This document shows, piece after piece, positions 24,251-36,550 of a stretch of 64,000 nucleotides of DNA. A program made the position numbers and the translations under genes. Positions within the stretch are counted from its first letter, which is position 1; the number at the start of each line of letters is the position of its first letter. The stretch comes from Megalopta genalis (taxonomy: Eukaryota; Arthropoda; Insecta; Hymenoptera; Halictidae): assembly GCF_051020955.1 (NCBI RefSeq), contig NC_135018.1, positions 26,129,271 through 26,193,270 on the forward strand, written 5' to 3'. The notes beneath the pieces were generated by a model. The model was given only the letters and a program-made list of their open reading frames with translations, was not told the origin of the DNA and made no database searches.

Positions 24251-24929
24251 GCTTCTCTCTAGCAGACCACCCTCCCCCAACACTCCGTGTCCGACGTCGT
24301 ACGTAGCTACGACCCCGCGGCGCATCCTCCACTTTCGTATTCCGAATGGAATTACTATGCAGGAGATTTCATTTGTTATATATGCACGCTACAAACGAGT
24401 GCATTTTCGCTTAGGTTAATCGAATTATGGTCCCGGGTGTATGCATTTTAAATTCCCGCCGCCTTTCCTGCTTTCTTTGGCCGGGCGGACACGTCACACG
24501 TTCATTTCCCTGTCCGACAGCATTTCGACACGTACAAGGGGTATTAGCGAAATTCACAAAAACCTGACAACAGGATTGCGTATAATGGCGATGCCACGCC
24601 ACGCGGAATTGATGGCTCCGGGCCCGGTGATTAGTCCGTTTCTTGTCCAGCGAATTTCTGGCTTTCCGCGGAACCGTCGCTTGTCCTCTTTGTTAGGCAT
24701 GCTGCCAATACTCTAGCTATGATCTTTTCATCGATACTCTTTATTTTACATTGCTGTCTAGCTGTACGGGTCACTCGACTATTTTATTTCACTTGATAAT
24801 GATGAGATATTTGATATATTAAACTCGACGTTCTTAAGTCTATGGTTCCAACTTTTGTACATTATTTTATATTGTTAAACATTTTGTACATCATTCGCAA
24901 TTCAATTTCTTAATCATCTGATTCTTTTG

Positions 24930-25066
24930 GTAAGAGGAGATACGATTATTCGAGCCTCGTGGCTCGTTTTTATAGCCGCCGATTGTCAACAAGTATAAAA
25001 ACGAACCGCGAGGCTCGAATAATCGTATCTCCTTTTCTCAAATTGTTCATTTTTGTTTACAAGCTG
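24930..25066. mobile_element. Foldback element, copy B (ends partly lost)
   Basis: The inner palindrome is the best preserved of the family: gaggagatacgattattcga and gcctcgtggctcgtttttata (24935-24975) face tataaaaacgaaccgcgagg and ctcgaataatcgtatctcc (24994-25032). The right arm continues through tcaaattgttcatttttgt and ttacaagctgg. The outer part of the left arm is degraded and the terminal TACAGT-type sequence is not visible. Confidence 0.75.
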
Positions 25067-25711
25067 GAACAACAATGTTTTCGTGAGACACAGCGAATTG
25101 GTAGATACTGAAAGATTTTTCCGGGAAAAATGGAGGAGATCTTGTCAATTCGATTGTAGGTTTGGCGGTGTTCGATCGGGCGTGCAGGTTTCAGGAAAAC
25201 ACGTTTCCTTTGTCGGTTGTAGCGGGAGGGTCGGTTGTCTTTCATCTTTCAGCGCAACCGTGGTTCCCCATATCCAATCAATCCGGGCTCTCCCAAGCAG
25301 ACTTCGTTGACAGACACGGCAACGGCGAACACCTCGTGACTTATAATCGCATTTTCTCGGCTCGGCACGGCTCGGGCTCGAGCTAGGCGCTATAACGCGC
25401 CGCGCACTGCCGGGAAGAACGAAATCAACCCCTCCGTTAATGGGCAACGGGAAAGCTTTCAGCTAACCGGGTCTCCTTTTGCCCATCGCCTCTGATCTAT
25501 TCCTCGGCTAATCTGTTGATTATACGAGGCCGTCTGGCAATACGTTATCGGGAGCCCTCTCGTTTATATATCTCTCTTCCTACGGAAGACTAAATACGTA
25601 TCTGCCGCAGAGATCGCCTCGAGAAGCCCGGCGCCCCCTTTTCCGAAAGACGTTCGCCTCCGGATGAGGTCACTTCGAATGAACTTAATGGCGTATGAAA
25701 GTAAATTGCTA

Positions 25712-25733
25712 GCGCCGCCGCCGCCGCCGCCGC
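25712..25733 (+). repeat. GCC trinucleotide microsatellite
   Basis: About seven uninterrupted gcc units followed by gcgg. Confidence 0.85.
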
Positions 25734-26774
25734 GGCAGTACGTAAGCTCGGCCATTTAAATATCTTCGGATTCGCTGTTCTAATTTCGTTACAAAACCCG
25801 GGCCACTCAGCCGTGAGTCGAGGGAGATGGGGCGTTACATGAAATAAGAGCTATACGCGTCTGCGTTACACGCCGAATTTTGAAAACTGTTCCATTGGTA
25901 TTCAAACACACCATCGAGAGCTGCTAAGTTGTAAAATAATTTCAAAACGTTCGGCGGTTTATGAATTTTTCTTGGTGGTATCTGCTCTTGCTTCTGCAAT
26001 CAGATCTCCTGATATATGAACCTTTATGGAGTCTCTTAACTTTGCCATTGAATCGTATTTTTGTCTATTCATGTTGAATATAATTCAGGGACAATCTTGT
26101 CTTCATAAAACAATTGCGAAAGATATGAAATTGATTTATACAATCTTGGACCAATGTTCAAGTAGAAAATAAATTTCAAAACAACGAACAAACAATTTCT
26201 TGTCTGCAACCAATTTTATCGGCGATGATAACTCGAAAAGTTGTTTGAACAATTTTATGATTACACTCGAACAATTTCTTGAGTCTGAACATTTTGTTCA
26301 ATTATTTGTCTTGCGTTAATAAATGTATGAAGTGCCTTCAACAATTTATTTTATTATTCTGAACAGTTTGAATATCTGTATTTCTTTTTTGTCAGCAATA
26401 ATTCTGAAATACGGGCGAAGTAATTCTGCACTTTCAGAAATACAATCCACACGACCTCTTTAAATTCTCGTCCCTTACATGCACAGAGTAAATTGTCTTC
26501 CATACAAATCCCTGTTCCATTAACGGAAAACTAAATCACATATTGACACCTCCGTTAAATTGAACGTTACACGAAAATGGTAACAAAGAATTCTTTAACG
26601 TCTAGCATTAATTTCGGAAATTTGAATATGTAAGAGCAGGATTCGGAAGAACGGTTAGGGTGCCGGATGAAAGTTCAAGCGTCATGCGTCGTCGCACGAT
26701 GATCTACGACCGAATCCGTCGTTGGATTTGTAGCGGGGAATCCGCGATCCACCGTACAAATCCAGACCACGAAA

Positions 26775-26798
26775 TCACGATCACGCGCGAGATCGTGA
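26775..26798. repeat. Short perfect inverted repeat
   Basis: tcacgatc (26775-26782) and gatcgtga (26791-26798) flank acgcgcga. The function is unknown; it may be chance. Confidence 0.5.
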
Positions 26799-28189
26799 CT
26801 ACGTTTTAAGCCGGTGAATAGAGAGGATCCCTTTCTTGGTGGCGCACGGTAGCCCCGCGTCGTCATTCTCGCCTGGTTCGTGAATGATCATGGTCGATCG
26901 TATTGTGACAGGCCAGTGATTGGTACGTCGCCGAGGCGAGAAAAGATTCATTGTCCTGCAGTCACGTGCATCAGAAAGCGACCAGTCATCGACCCTCTCG
27001 ATGCAACAGGAAATTTCCTGCCGAATCATGACCACCGGTCCCGGTGACTGTCGCTTCTTAACTGAAAACCATTTTTTTCTGTTTCAATCCTCCCTCATTC
27101 TATTCTAATTTTCCCCTTCGGGGGCTTCTTCGGCAATCGGCCTGAAGCTTTTAGTCTAATCGCTATTTTATTTATCGTCGGGAATCTTTGTTTAGACGTT
27201 TCGCGTACTTGAACTTTCCTCGACGCGGTAGTCGAGACACCGGTGTCCAAACAGGGAACATAACAGACTGGTAATTGTATATTTAATAAAAAGACAAATG
27301 TCAGTCATACATGAACCATCGATCAAAGCATCGAAGAATTTAGAATTTTAGGGGTTTCTTACGATTTCTCACAAACCGTGATTAATACAGTCTGTTACCA
27401 GAAACATGTCGATTCCATTGGCCCCGAAAATGGCTTTCACATTTTACTGGAAACAATAAAAATTACTTTCACCGAGAGATCACCTAGATAGAATAATGCA
27501 ACGAAGCAATGAAATCAGAGATAGCATTGTAGACAAGCGCCGATTCCGATGAAATTGCGTAATTGAAGTTTTTCTATACCCTTTTTTAGAAATACCGCGA
27601 ATTCTCGGTCTACGATCAAATATAACAATCGAATTAGGGGATGAGATATTTACTTTATCTCGGTGATCGTTTGTTTTCATGCGAACGGTGTACGCGGCTG
27701 GAATCGTGTCCAGCGTTAGGAACTAATTGGCGTGAATTCGAAAGGTATCTAGCAGCGTAGGTTATTAACAAGAAGACGTAACGATCCTTCGAATAGTAGA
27801 CTCGTTGACGTTTTTATAGGTTTCGCAAGGAAGGAAGCGATTCACGCACGGCCGATGCGCGAACTGAACTCCTTAAACGCTGCTTTATGGGCCTCGGGTC
27901 TCCGTGTAAAGGGTCTGAAGAATTTCCAATTGTAGCTCCAACGATTCTAAAACACATTTATTTCATACCGTTTAGCCCTTGTGCCGTTCTTAACACTTTA
28001 TCATCTGACAGGAAAATGGTTTCACAGAATTTTACTTGTTGCACCGAGGCCTCGACTGCACTTAACTGGATAGAAAGACTATAGATAGACAAGTAAATCT
28101 GAATAAGTACAAATTGTATTTGCAAGTAATTCTTAGATGCAAGGCTTTAGAAAATTTCTATTGTAGTTTTTGCATTTCTTTGAAAGTCC

Positions 28190-28520
28190 AGGATTTCTTT
28201 CAATCTGAAATTATATTTCTTTGCAACAGAATTCTAACTAAAATAGTCATTACTGTACAAGTGCATTGAATACAATCATTGACAGTGGTTTAAATTGTGA
28301 GGCCTTCGAAGTTTTCAATTAATTCGAACTTGTGTTTCTTCGTGAGGAAGTTCACAGAGTTTTCATTACATAAAAATTCTGATGGTCTCATAAAAATTCA
28401 TTCGAATGAAATGAGTCCAAATTTGCAAGATCAAGTGATTACAATAATTGGGAGTAGTTTGAACGGCGAGTCTTCAAAGTTTCCAGTTAATCTGAATTTG
28501 TACTTCATTGGCTTTATTGG
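28190..28520 (+). repeat. Decayed tandem array, unit about 168 bases
   Basis: A block running tacaatcattgacagtggttt, then ccttcgaagttttcaatt, then aattcgaacttgtgtttctt (28271-28340) recurs as tacaataattgggagtagttt, tcttcaaagtttccagtt, aatctgaatttgtacttc (28440-28507), a spacing of 167-169 bases. A third, weaker match to the last block (caatctgaaattatatttct) lies at 28201. Confidence 0.55.
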
Positions 28521-29528
28521 CATTCCGTTTCGACATACTGAATCTAAATATGATAGTGTAATTGCGATTACTCGCAAGAACGACGACTGTAGACATCAAG
28601 AATGCCGGTGAAAATTTCAATAGCTTGTCAATTCTGCAGAACTCGTTGTACAGAAAATTCAGGCCGCAGTTCTACCAAGAAAATGAAATTTCTCGGCACT
28701 TCAATTGCACAAGACTTCTACTTCCACTTCAACAAGCGGCTGTTGGAATCTTGCTTTCCCTGATAGTTTCTCTGTCTCCGAGGACCTAACAATACATGAC
28801 CTGGTTAATCGTTCACTGGCGCAACACCGATGCGTATCTCGTTTAGACGAGCACTGAAAACTTAGGGGAATTAGACGCGGCTTATTAAATTGCGGTCGGA
28901 TCCAAGCTTTTTCGTCGTGCCGAACTAATCGAACGATTCTTCGCATCATTCTCCGAAAAACAACTGGTTTCTGGTAACGCTAATGGAATCGTTAAATGAA
29001 AAGAACGTTCGGATGTAGAACCGAAACGGTTCGGGAAAAAAGAAGAAAAACTGTAACCGAGAGATAGAGCTAGAAAACTTTCCACGCGAGCGTAAACTTT
29101 CTCAACAGTTCCTATTGTTTCTGATCCACTGCACGCAACGAACGTAACGATTCTGACGTGCGGAGCTCGATGTGCTCTCTTCCTTTCTTGGATATTTACA
29201 CGAACGTACACTCATTCCGATCGCATGTTCATTTTTACGGAGCATAGTTTACTGAACAATCGGCAGAACTTTTTGTGAAACGCTATTTTTGTACACTATG
29301 CAATTTTCTTGCGTTCTGGACTCTCGTATTTTTCCTACACTGTCAAATTTTTGTTTAATATTTAATCATACCTTCTGTGTTCGAAGTTAGTGCTGCATTA
29401 TCGTTGACACAAGAATCACTATTATGAATCTCCCAGACGAGTCTTGGACACCTACAGCTAACATTAATTTAAAACCTAATTTATACTTGCCGTTTATCAT
29501 CTTGCGAGCCAATATCTCTTAATATTAC

Positions 29529-29674
29529 AAACAGATTTTGACGCCGTAAAATGTTACTAATAAGATCTTCAACACTGCCTCGAGCTAAATTGCAAATTGT
29601 GGAAACAAATCTCGACATTAGAAAATGTTACTTTATAGGTTTTCAGAGTTCTTTAGCTTGAGCTAAATTACAAC
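29529..29674 (+). repeat. Tandem duplication, unit about 76 bases x 2
   Basis: Shared blocks in order are aaacaga/aacaaat, aaaatgttact (29548 and 29622, spacing 74) and gagctaaatt(g/a)caa (29582 and 29660, spacing 78). Confidence 0.65.
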
Positions 29675-29699
29675 CGATCGGTATTGCCGCCAGCAAGAA

Positions 29700-30440
29700 T
29701 GTGCATCAATTTCTTAGTATAGCACTGCCAGTAAAATCTCTGCTTTGATTTGGTCTTTTGGTCTTTTGGACGGACAGTTTTCGAGCCGACATTTGGCGGC
29801 CGTTCGACGGGCACAATATCTCACACTTTTCTAGGACGGCCGGCACTTTGCGTGGCTTCTTCAGAAAATTACTTCTCCGAGCGGGTTTAATGCGCGACCA
29901 GTCAGGACCCACGGTGGACAGGATATGACCTCCCTGCGGAGCATCCTTTCGCGGGATCTGGCATGTATGCCGAAATGAGCCCACTTTGACTGTTCAACCA
30001 CTATTGCGAGCCAGGCCTCGGCCGCTCATCTCGGAAATTACTTCCGCTCGGACATTGTCGTTGCCATCTGCGTTCCTGGTGTATGCAAAGGACTTGGTTT
30101 GGCAAGGAAGCCCGAAGGAAGCGGCTACCTTTGCCCTCCCGTGTTTGTCGTTCGTCTTTGCCGACCCTGGACACTGCGAAATCTTTTTCCGACGCACCTT
30201 CGCACTTGCTGAACATATTCTACGTATCGATGAACAAGTACAAACGCGTCGGCGATGGCTGACGATTTTTATCCGTTCATCGGGATCTGTAAGGAATAAT
30301 GAAATCGAGGCTCCCATGTCATTAGTAAATTTATTCGAACTGTTTGAAATTCTACGAAATTTTATGAAAATCGAAACAGATTTCAGGAACGAGCTTATGT
30401 ATCGGACATTCTTATTTCAACGAGGAAAAATATAATGAAA
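29700..30440. other. Moderate-GC segment unusually open on both strands; no gene called
   Basis: On the minus strand one frame is open from 30317 to 29706 except for a single TGA at 29994-29996, giving over 200 codons. On the + strand another is open from 29986 to 30435. The + frame and the second minus piece begin at near-cognate codons (TTG, GTG) rather than ATG. Neither product resembles a family I know, and GC-richer DNA lacks stops by chance. A decayed coding segment cannot be excluded. Confidence 0.35.
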
Positions 30441-31540
30441 AGCAGAAGTTTGTTCTTAGACGAAGTGTTTGACATAAAAGAAATCATAGACCACAAATTA
30501 CAAACGTAGATAAATGACAAATTACAGAAGAGTGAAATAATTCGTTAGGTACACGTACAATTCTATTTTCGTGTTTCGCGACGAAAAATTCCTAAGCCAG
30601 AGTTAACTACACTATTATACGCCGTATCAGTTGCTTGTTTAATGATCTCTGAACAATGCACTCTGCACACGCAAAGATATTTTGAAAATTAGTTGGAAGT
30701 TTTGTACGGTGATGAGCAGAGGATGTCGGTGCAGGCCGCGAACGATATCGTTGGAGAATTCGATGGCGCCGCTGTAATTAGTTTAACGAATTTAAATGTT
30801 TTGATAGTACTGTCACGGAGGAATCTACCGCGGCATTGCTGATTCCAGGGCCTCGTTAGGGTAGCCAACGCGATGGAACCGGAGGAGGAGTGGTTTTCTC
30901 GGAGGTGTCTGCAAGATTTCAAGGGCGGAGTTTCTGCCGCGATCGCGCTTCTCCTGCAAAACCGGTCGTTATCCGTCGGTTATTGATAGGGCCTCGTTAG
31001 TACCAGTTATTTGTTTTGCAGAGTGTGAGAACCGGAACTACTAATCACCTGTCTTTAATCTTTACCCCTGCGGCCGCTGCTTTCACCGGGCTTCTAATTT
31101 TCCTTCCATTCGCGGACCTGTTCCTTGAAAATTCGCAAATTGATTTTCACCAGCGTACTAACACCTAAACGATCAATCAAATCTCTGAACGTTCACTAAC
31201 TTGCAATGCAAATAAAAGTTCGTAGGCGATACGTTCAATGTCTCAATTTTTCTATGCAATAGATCTAAGTGTAGTTTGTAATTTCTGTCCTTTCATCTTC
31301 TATTTAAGACATATGAGAGGAATAGGTAAATTTTCAATTCAATTATTATAAAATATGCTACAATTCTCCTTTCCAATACATTTATAATACAGTATTTTTT
31401 CCAGATTTGAACACTTATGTCTGTGGTGCATCGAGTGCGTAAAATTCATGTAATGATTTCTGTTGTTTCTAATGTTTACCAAATAACTTATTTTAATTTT
31501 GCGGGACGTTTAGAATCGCTGGATCGATAAATAATCGATT

Positions 31541-31563
31541 GAACGTATTGTATTAATACGTTC
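31541..31563. repeat. Perfect short hairpin at the left end of the 31.6 kb element
   Basis: gaacgtatt (31541-31549), loop gtatt, aatacgttc (31555-31563). The right arm is also the start of the left inverted end of the larger element. Confidence 0.7.
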
Positions 31564-31798
31564 AGCGCCGACAATCGATCACTAAAATTCCTACAAAGTC
31601 AAAGCAATTTAATTAATTAAACCGAAACTAGAGAGTTGAAAATTTATCATAGCGGATGACGCTAGAACTCTTTCGCATCTGAAACATTCTAGTCAAATTC
31701 AGTTTATTCGAATATATTACAATGAAAATGAATTTTCAAAATTGGTCAAAAATTAGTGTCACTCATATGTGATCGACGCGGCGATCAACGTATTGAAC
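31555..31798. mobile_element. Short element with inverted ends (family 3, best copy)
   Basis: The left end aatacgttcagcgccgacaa tcgatcac (31555-31582) is the imperfect inverse of the right end gtgatcgacgcggcgatcaa cgtattgaac (31769-31798): AATACGTT, CGCCG and TCGATCAC are shared. The body is about 244 bases, AT-rich and non-coding. Two older relatives lie near 3.0 and 3.9 kb. A target duplication is not obvious, so the superfamily is unknown. Confidence 0.55.
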
Positions 31799-31984
31799 AG
31801 TCAACAGAGATTGTTTCAAGGTTTAAGGTGCGTAGAACTGGGACTCTGCAAAAATGAGCAAATGCATTATACGTGGCAGTTAGAACTATAAATATATAAT
31901 GTTAGTTTATTTTCATCCTAACGAAATTATGAGAAATAACTTTTCATTCAATTTCTATGTCTTGCAACTGATCCAGGAAATGTA

Positions 31985-32015
31985 TATTTTACATAAAGAT
32001 CCACAATCGAACAAA
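31985..32015 (+). repeat. Copy of the AAAGATCCAC recurring motif
   Basis: tttacataaagatccacaatcg, preceded by about 130 bases containing gcagttagaactataaa and cttgcaactgatccagg. This may be the longest-preserved copy of a larger repeat, but I cannot align the upstream part to the other copies by eye. Confidence 0.45.
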
Positions 32016-32520
32016 CGCGAGCAAATATTACCTAGTATATGAAGAATAAAAAACAGGAATGTGGCAAATGGAATAGTTAGAACCGAGGTTTCCACAGCGG
32101 ACTATTGTCTAGAATTTTGTAATTTCTCGTACTGATTAAGCGCGGTCGAGGCTTTAGGAACCGGTAGCAAAGACAACGTGAAGACAGAGGATAGGGACCA
32201 CAAAAGGAGAAGCGATTCCTAGAGGGCAACGGGCATGACTACGACAACAATGGCATACAGGAATCTGTCAATCCACGTACACGTCTTCCATGAAAGCGGC
32301 TTCCTCCTTGCAGGGCATCCGGGTGCCCCATCATAGCTAATGACATGCACCGACTCTTTTTCTCGCAAGCAACGTTCGAAAAACCGAACCAACGAATTCC
32401 TTCTTATTATTGTCCCATTGGCTCTCGCAGGTTGTGTCTAGTAAAAGTCGTCCGCCCTTCTTCCTGCCCCCACGATAAATATAAAATAAATGATTACTCG
32501 ACATCCGGTCTCACAGAGCG

Positions 32521-32552
32521 CGCGCTCTCTCTCTCTCTTTCTCTTTGTGTCT
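32521..32552 (+). repeat. Short CT-rich tract
   Basis: ctctctctctctctttctctttg, 290 bases upstream of the longer CT tract. Confidence 0.8.
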
Positions 32553-32822
32553 CTGTTCGTACCCTCGCTTTCCGATTTCTCGATGTCCCCACCATTCGGT
32601 TCCTTCTTCGTGATTATTCCGCGTAATTTGTCAGTCAAGTCACCACGGCTAGTTAAATGTTATTTCATGGTCATTGTCTGAGGGAATTGTCGAAGAACGC
32701 GTTTCCGATCTGACGGCAATTGTCTTGTCTGACGATTGTTCCTCGATTCTGTCGATCTTCGGGCCACCCACCGTAATCCGGACACATTCCGGAACAACGA
32801 CTTCAACGTAGGAATCAGTGCG

Positions 32823-32823
32823 C

Positions 32824-32873
<50 letters not shown>
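32823..32873 (+). repeat. CT dinucleotide microsatellite, about 51 bases
   Basis: CT units run for about 51 bases with one interruption (ccc at 32831-32833). Such tracts bind GAGA-type factors in insects and can form triplex DNA; whether this one does is unknown. Confidence 0.95.
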
Positions 32874-32876
<3 letters not shown>

Positions 32877-33054
32877 TTATTGATCACTGAAATTGCAGAT
32901 TCGATTCTCTGCGTTATAGAAATCAATTCTGCTAGTTGTCTTAGTCTTTGGCAGTTCGAATAATTCTTTCTTAATTGTTATATTTTCAAATTATTCTAGA
33001 CTCTATATTTTCTTCATATTTTTGTCCATTATTTTGAATCGTTCTAGCGTGAAT

Positions 33055-33480
33055 AATTGTTTTAAGATAACATCAATTGGTTTACGAGTGGAGATCTAAA
33101 TAGAACTAAAAATTCTAGAAATATACATATATTGCATGATTTTAAACATTTTTTAAACATTATGTAGCTATTTTTCTTCTAGAATTTTCGGGTGAAATTC
33201 AATATTTTAAAAAAATAAAAGAGTAACGAAAATTATTACACGATATCGTAAACGTAAGTTCGTTTCCTAATGCAGATACGTATGTATCAAAATATGTAAA
33301 ACTTTTGGTAATGCCAAATGTTTTTAATATTTTCCAGTCACTTTTCACGTACTGTTTTCTGGTTCTTCATATAAGAATAAAATTGTAACGAAAATTATTT
33401 TAAGACAATATAAAATGGTTTCAAAATGTAGATCTAGAAAGCTTGATATCCCAACAACATTCATACATTGATATCTAAAC
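33055..33480 (+). repeat. Decayed tandem array, unit about 165 bases x 3
   Basis: The block gtaacgaaaattatt is repeated at 33223 and 33385 (spacing 162). A following block, variously ttttaagataacatcaattgg/tttacgagtggagatcta (33060), acgatatcgtaaacgtaagttcg (33240) and ttttaagacaatataaaatgg/tttcaaaatgtagatcta (33398), gives three diverged copies. Confidence 0.5.
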
Positions 33481-33489
33481 TTTTAAATA

Positions 33490-33715
33490 TGTTCAATATT
33501 ATACATATTTTCAATATTATAAATATTTTTAATATTATAAATATTATAAATATATAAATATTTTTTATATTATAAATATTATAAATATATAAATATTTTT
33601 AATATTTTTAATATTTTAAATATTTTTAATATTTTCAATATTTTCAACATTCTAAATATATTCTATACTCTAAATATTTCTTATATTCTATATATTTTCA
33701 ATACTCTTCCAGATA
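33490..33715 (+). repeat. AT-rich short tandem repeat (aatatttt/ataaat units)
   Basis: Units such as tattataaat, tttttaatatt and tttcaatatt follow one another. Near 33528-33600 a block of about 45 bases (attataaatattataaata ... aatatttttt) is duplicated. Confidence 0.8.
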
Positions 33716-35829
33716 TTTTCCTGTAACAGATATTATCTTAATACGCAATAGTTAGTACATTTCCGAATAGTATATGTAATTCTGTGTGGTCTTAAGAAAC
33801 CGTGAACATTGAAGAGCTCTCGCTAATTTCACGTAACACCTCAGTCACGACTCCCAAGGGCCGCAGTCGGCATGATCGAGTTTCAGGACGGTAGAAAAAT
33901 TTCCCATTGAAAGTCACCGTCCCATCGGCGCACGGGAACTTTCCAATTGACCATCAAAACGCGATTTACGACAGTGAAACGGCCCGATTCAAGGACATCC
34001 GCGGAACATCCCGTTCCAATTGAGAAGTCGGTCGAGCAACGAATTCCCAACGCCAGGAAATCCGTTTCCTCCGGCCGTTCGTGTAAAAGGGGGATGGAAA
34101 TGGCGTGATTGGAAAACGTGCAAAGGTCGGGACGAAAGGAAAAGAGAGAGAGAGGAACCGCTCCCGAAGGAATCCCTTCACCCTCGCGACCTCAAACCGA
34201 ACGGTGCCAACGGATCCCTTAAAAAAACGGATTTACAACCTGTTGCTGGCCGAGGCCACTTAAAGATTCCCCTCGATATTGAAAGAATATCCGAAAAAGA
34301 GGGCAGACGATCCTCGACGAAGAACCCGACCTGTTTCTCAATACCTTGTAAATATAAAAATCCGGATATTGAGTGGAAGATTGCGTCAGATTTGCTGGGG
34401 AGGAGCTGTTTCCCTCGATCGGGCTGCCCATCTCGATCCTGGCGAGAGGATAGCTTGCTTTGACTAGTGTAAACCATAATTTTATAATAAACATGGATGT
34501 TCCGAATAAATAGAAATGTTTATAGTTGATAATATTGATAGATAATATCTAGATTAAACCACTAACCGCGGACGACTTTTGATTTTTGATATGAAATCGA
34601 TTTCACAATTGATATCAATATAATAATATAATAATATAATATAATAATGTATATCGATTGATATACAGATGCGTCCTAAGAGTTAGATTAAAAGGGATAT
34701 AAAAAGAAAAATCAAAAAAGATAAAGAAATTTTAAAAAATTTTAAATTATAAATGATTTTTAACTTCAGCTCTCGTTTCATTAATTTTTATAAAATATTT
34801 AGAACTCGAATTCCACGTTGCACGCGATTGGAGGGTTAAATCTTAGATTGAATTGCATTTCTACTGCACGATCAATTCTTAATTTTATTTTTCGTTCACG
34901 TTTTTAGTAAATTTGAAAAACAGTAGATCAAGCTTGTCAAGAATTTTATGCTTTCTCAATGCAATAATTAAATACTGGACTGCTGACACAAAGCACAGTT
35001 TGAATACAGACATATTTTTATTGTTAACTATTTGAATATGATGAAAATGGTGTAACAGAATTCATTAATTCTCCTGATGTTTCTACTACTTTGTGTTAAT
35101 CGTGTAAATTGTAGTGTACAAACACGTGTGTTAATCACAGTTATTGGCAGACAACCGAACTTTGTACGAAATAAAAATTGTCTGCCACAATTCCAATGAA
35201 CAGAAGTCGAATAAAAATATATTTTCTCTCTTAATAAATTTAGTAAGTTGAAAATACTATAACGCGGTATATGTAAAATCTTCAACTGTTTTCATTGTCC
35301 CTTTTCCACGTAAATGCGTCAAATCCGCTGTTCAGTTATTGAATACTGGAAGCACTGCTCGTAAAAATTGCATCGATTTCTAACATCGCATAAAAATTCC
35401 AACAGCTAATTAACCAATTTGTCCGCAGCAGCATCCGGCATAATCTTGATAAACCTGAAATAAAGAATCCAAAACGTATCCTTCTGATTTATCAACTACC
35501 CCGGACCATCAGCAGTATTTGATCCCGCGAAAGCTTGTGAACGGAAGCACTGAATGAAAGCCGTGTTGATAAAGAAAGCAGTAAATTAGCAACCGGCGAG
35601 GCGCCTAGGGGGTGAATTCATACGGGAGTCGTCATTTGAGCTCCACCGATCGCGAAATCGAATATCCGGTGATAAATCACCGAGACGATCCGTCTTTCGA
35701 TTCCCACGTTTCGATTCGCATTCGCCATTCATCTTTGCAGTTGCAGTGGCTCGCGTAATTCTCGCCCGCAGCTTGTCAATGCACCGGCGAACACCGGCAC
35801 AGAGAGACAGTGTACGCTCGTCGTATGGA

Positions 35830-35863
35830 GGAAGAGAGAAGAAGAGAAGAGAAGAGGGGGAAA

Positions 35864-35909
<46 letters not shown>
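35830..35909 (+). repeat. GA microsatellite in a longer purine tract
   Basis: The purine run gaagagagaagaagagaaga ... gggggaaagaggg leads into about 19 pure GA units at 35868-35905. It gives false arginine/glutamate or serine/leucine frames. Confidence 0.95.
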
Positions 35910-35910
<1 letters not shown>

Positions 35911-36349
35911 TGCGCGTAACGCAGCGGCCCGATTTTGCTATTCATTAGAGCCGTCAGTGGGTAAACAAACAGCGGGTACTCGTGTGTGTGGATATGTGAT
36001 TAACGTGGAAGCTCCGCGTAACCGCCTCGATATCAGGCCGGGGTGAACTGTACACGAGCCACCCCATACCCGACACCATGCACGCGCTCTTCCCACCAAG
36101 AACTCACCCCCCAGACCACCGAGCAAAGCTCGGATGAAGCTCATCGATTGCCTGTCCCCCGTTGACACCGTGCTCGGCAATGCCCAGAAACCACTCTGCG
36201 ATAGGTTCGAGGGCTCAACAGGGTGTACAGGTGTTTGACATGGGGTTGCAAGGGGTGCTTAGGTAATTGATTCCCCGGAAGAATGTGTACTCGATACTAC
36301 ACCAATAATGCCGCCAATATTCTCCTTTCTACCCTTTGTTCTTCTTATT

Positions 36350-36550
36350 ATTCGTTCCAGATTTTGTTCTCTTTCGTTGTTCGATATTCTAGCTGCATTT
36401 TATTCTTCTTATTGTTCAATTTCCTGTATACTGTATCTGTCTTCTTATTGTTTAATATTCTGTGTACTGTATTTGTCTTCTTGATTCTCATTCTTGAATA
36501 TTCTGTATACTGAATTTGTCTTGTTATTGTTGAGTATCCTATATACTAAA
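36350..36550 (+). repeat. Decayed minisatellite, unit 35-43 bases
   Basis: Copies of a unit like tgtatactgtatttgtcttc followed by ttattgttgaatattc start at about 36388, 36425, 36461, 36504 and 36539, giving spacings of 37, 36, 43 and 35. Weaker copies recur at 36690-36815 (attgttcaatattctacgta). The period varies and the frame open across it (36283-36513) is only repeat. Confidence 0.7.

Larger units (their letters stand above)
19840..24720. other. GC-rich patchwork, no gene seen
   Basis: This is the GC-richest part of the window, with islands at about 19850-20100, 20270-20550, 21660-22110, 22530-23420 and 23850-24330 and AT-rich DNA between 20600 and 21400. It contains several microsatellites listed separately. 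Frames of 60-131 codons crowd both strands over the same bases, and many are translated repeats (runs of Pro, Thr, Arg or Val). None has a domain I recognise. Confidence 0.5.
24720..29700. other. No gene seen; AT-rich with repeats
   Basis: This holds foldback copy B, a GC-rich patch at 25240-25500, the GCC tract, and from 26060 a 300-base region where acaattt(c)ttg-like words recur loosely (about 26095-26400, possibly another decayed tandem array). From 27880 on there are two decayed tandem arrays listed separately. Open frames up to about 108 codons carry no recognisable domain. Confidence 0.55.

Noticed and set aside
36150..36225. B-box-like word ggttcgagggc
   Set aside because: No A box at the right distance upstream and no acceptor stem.
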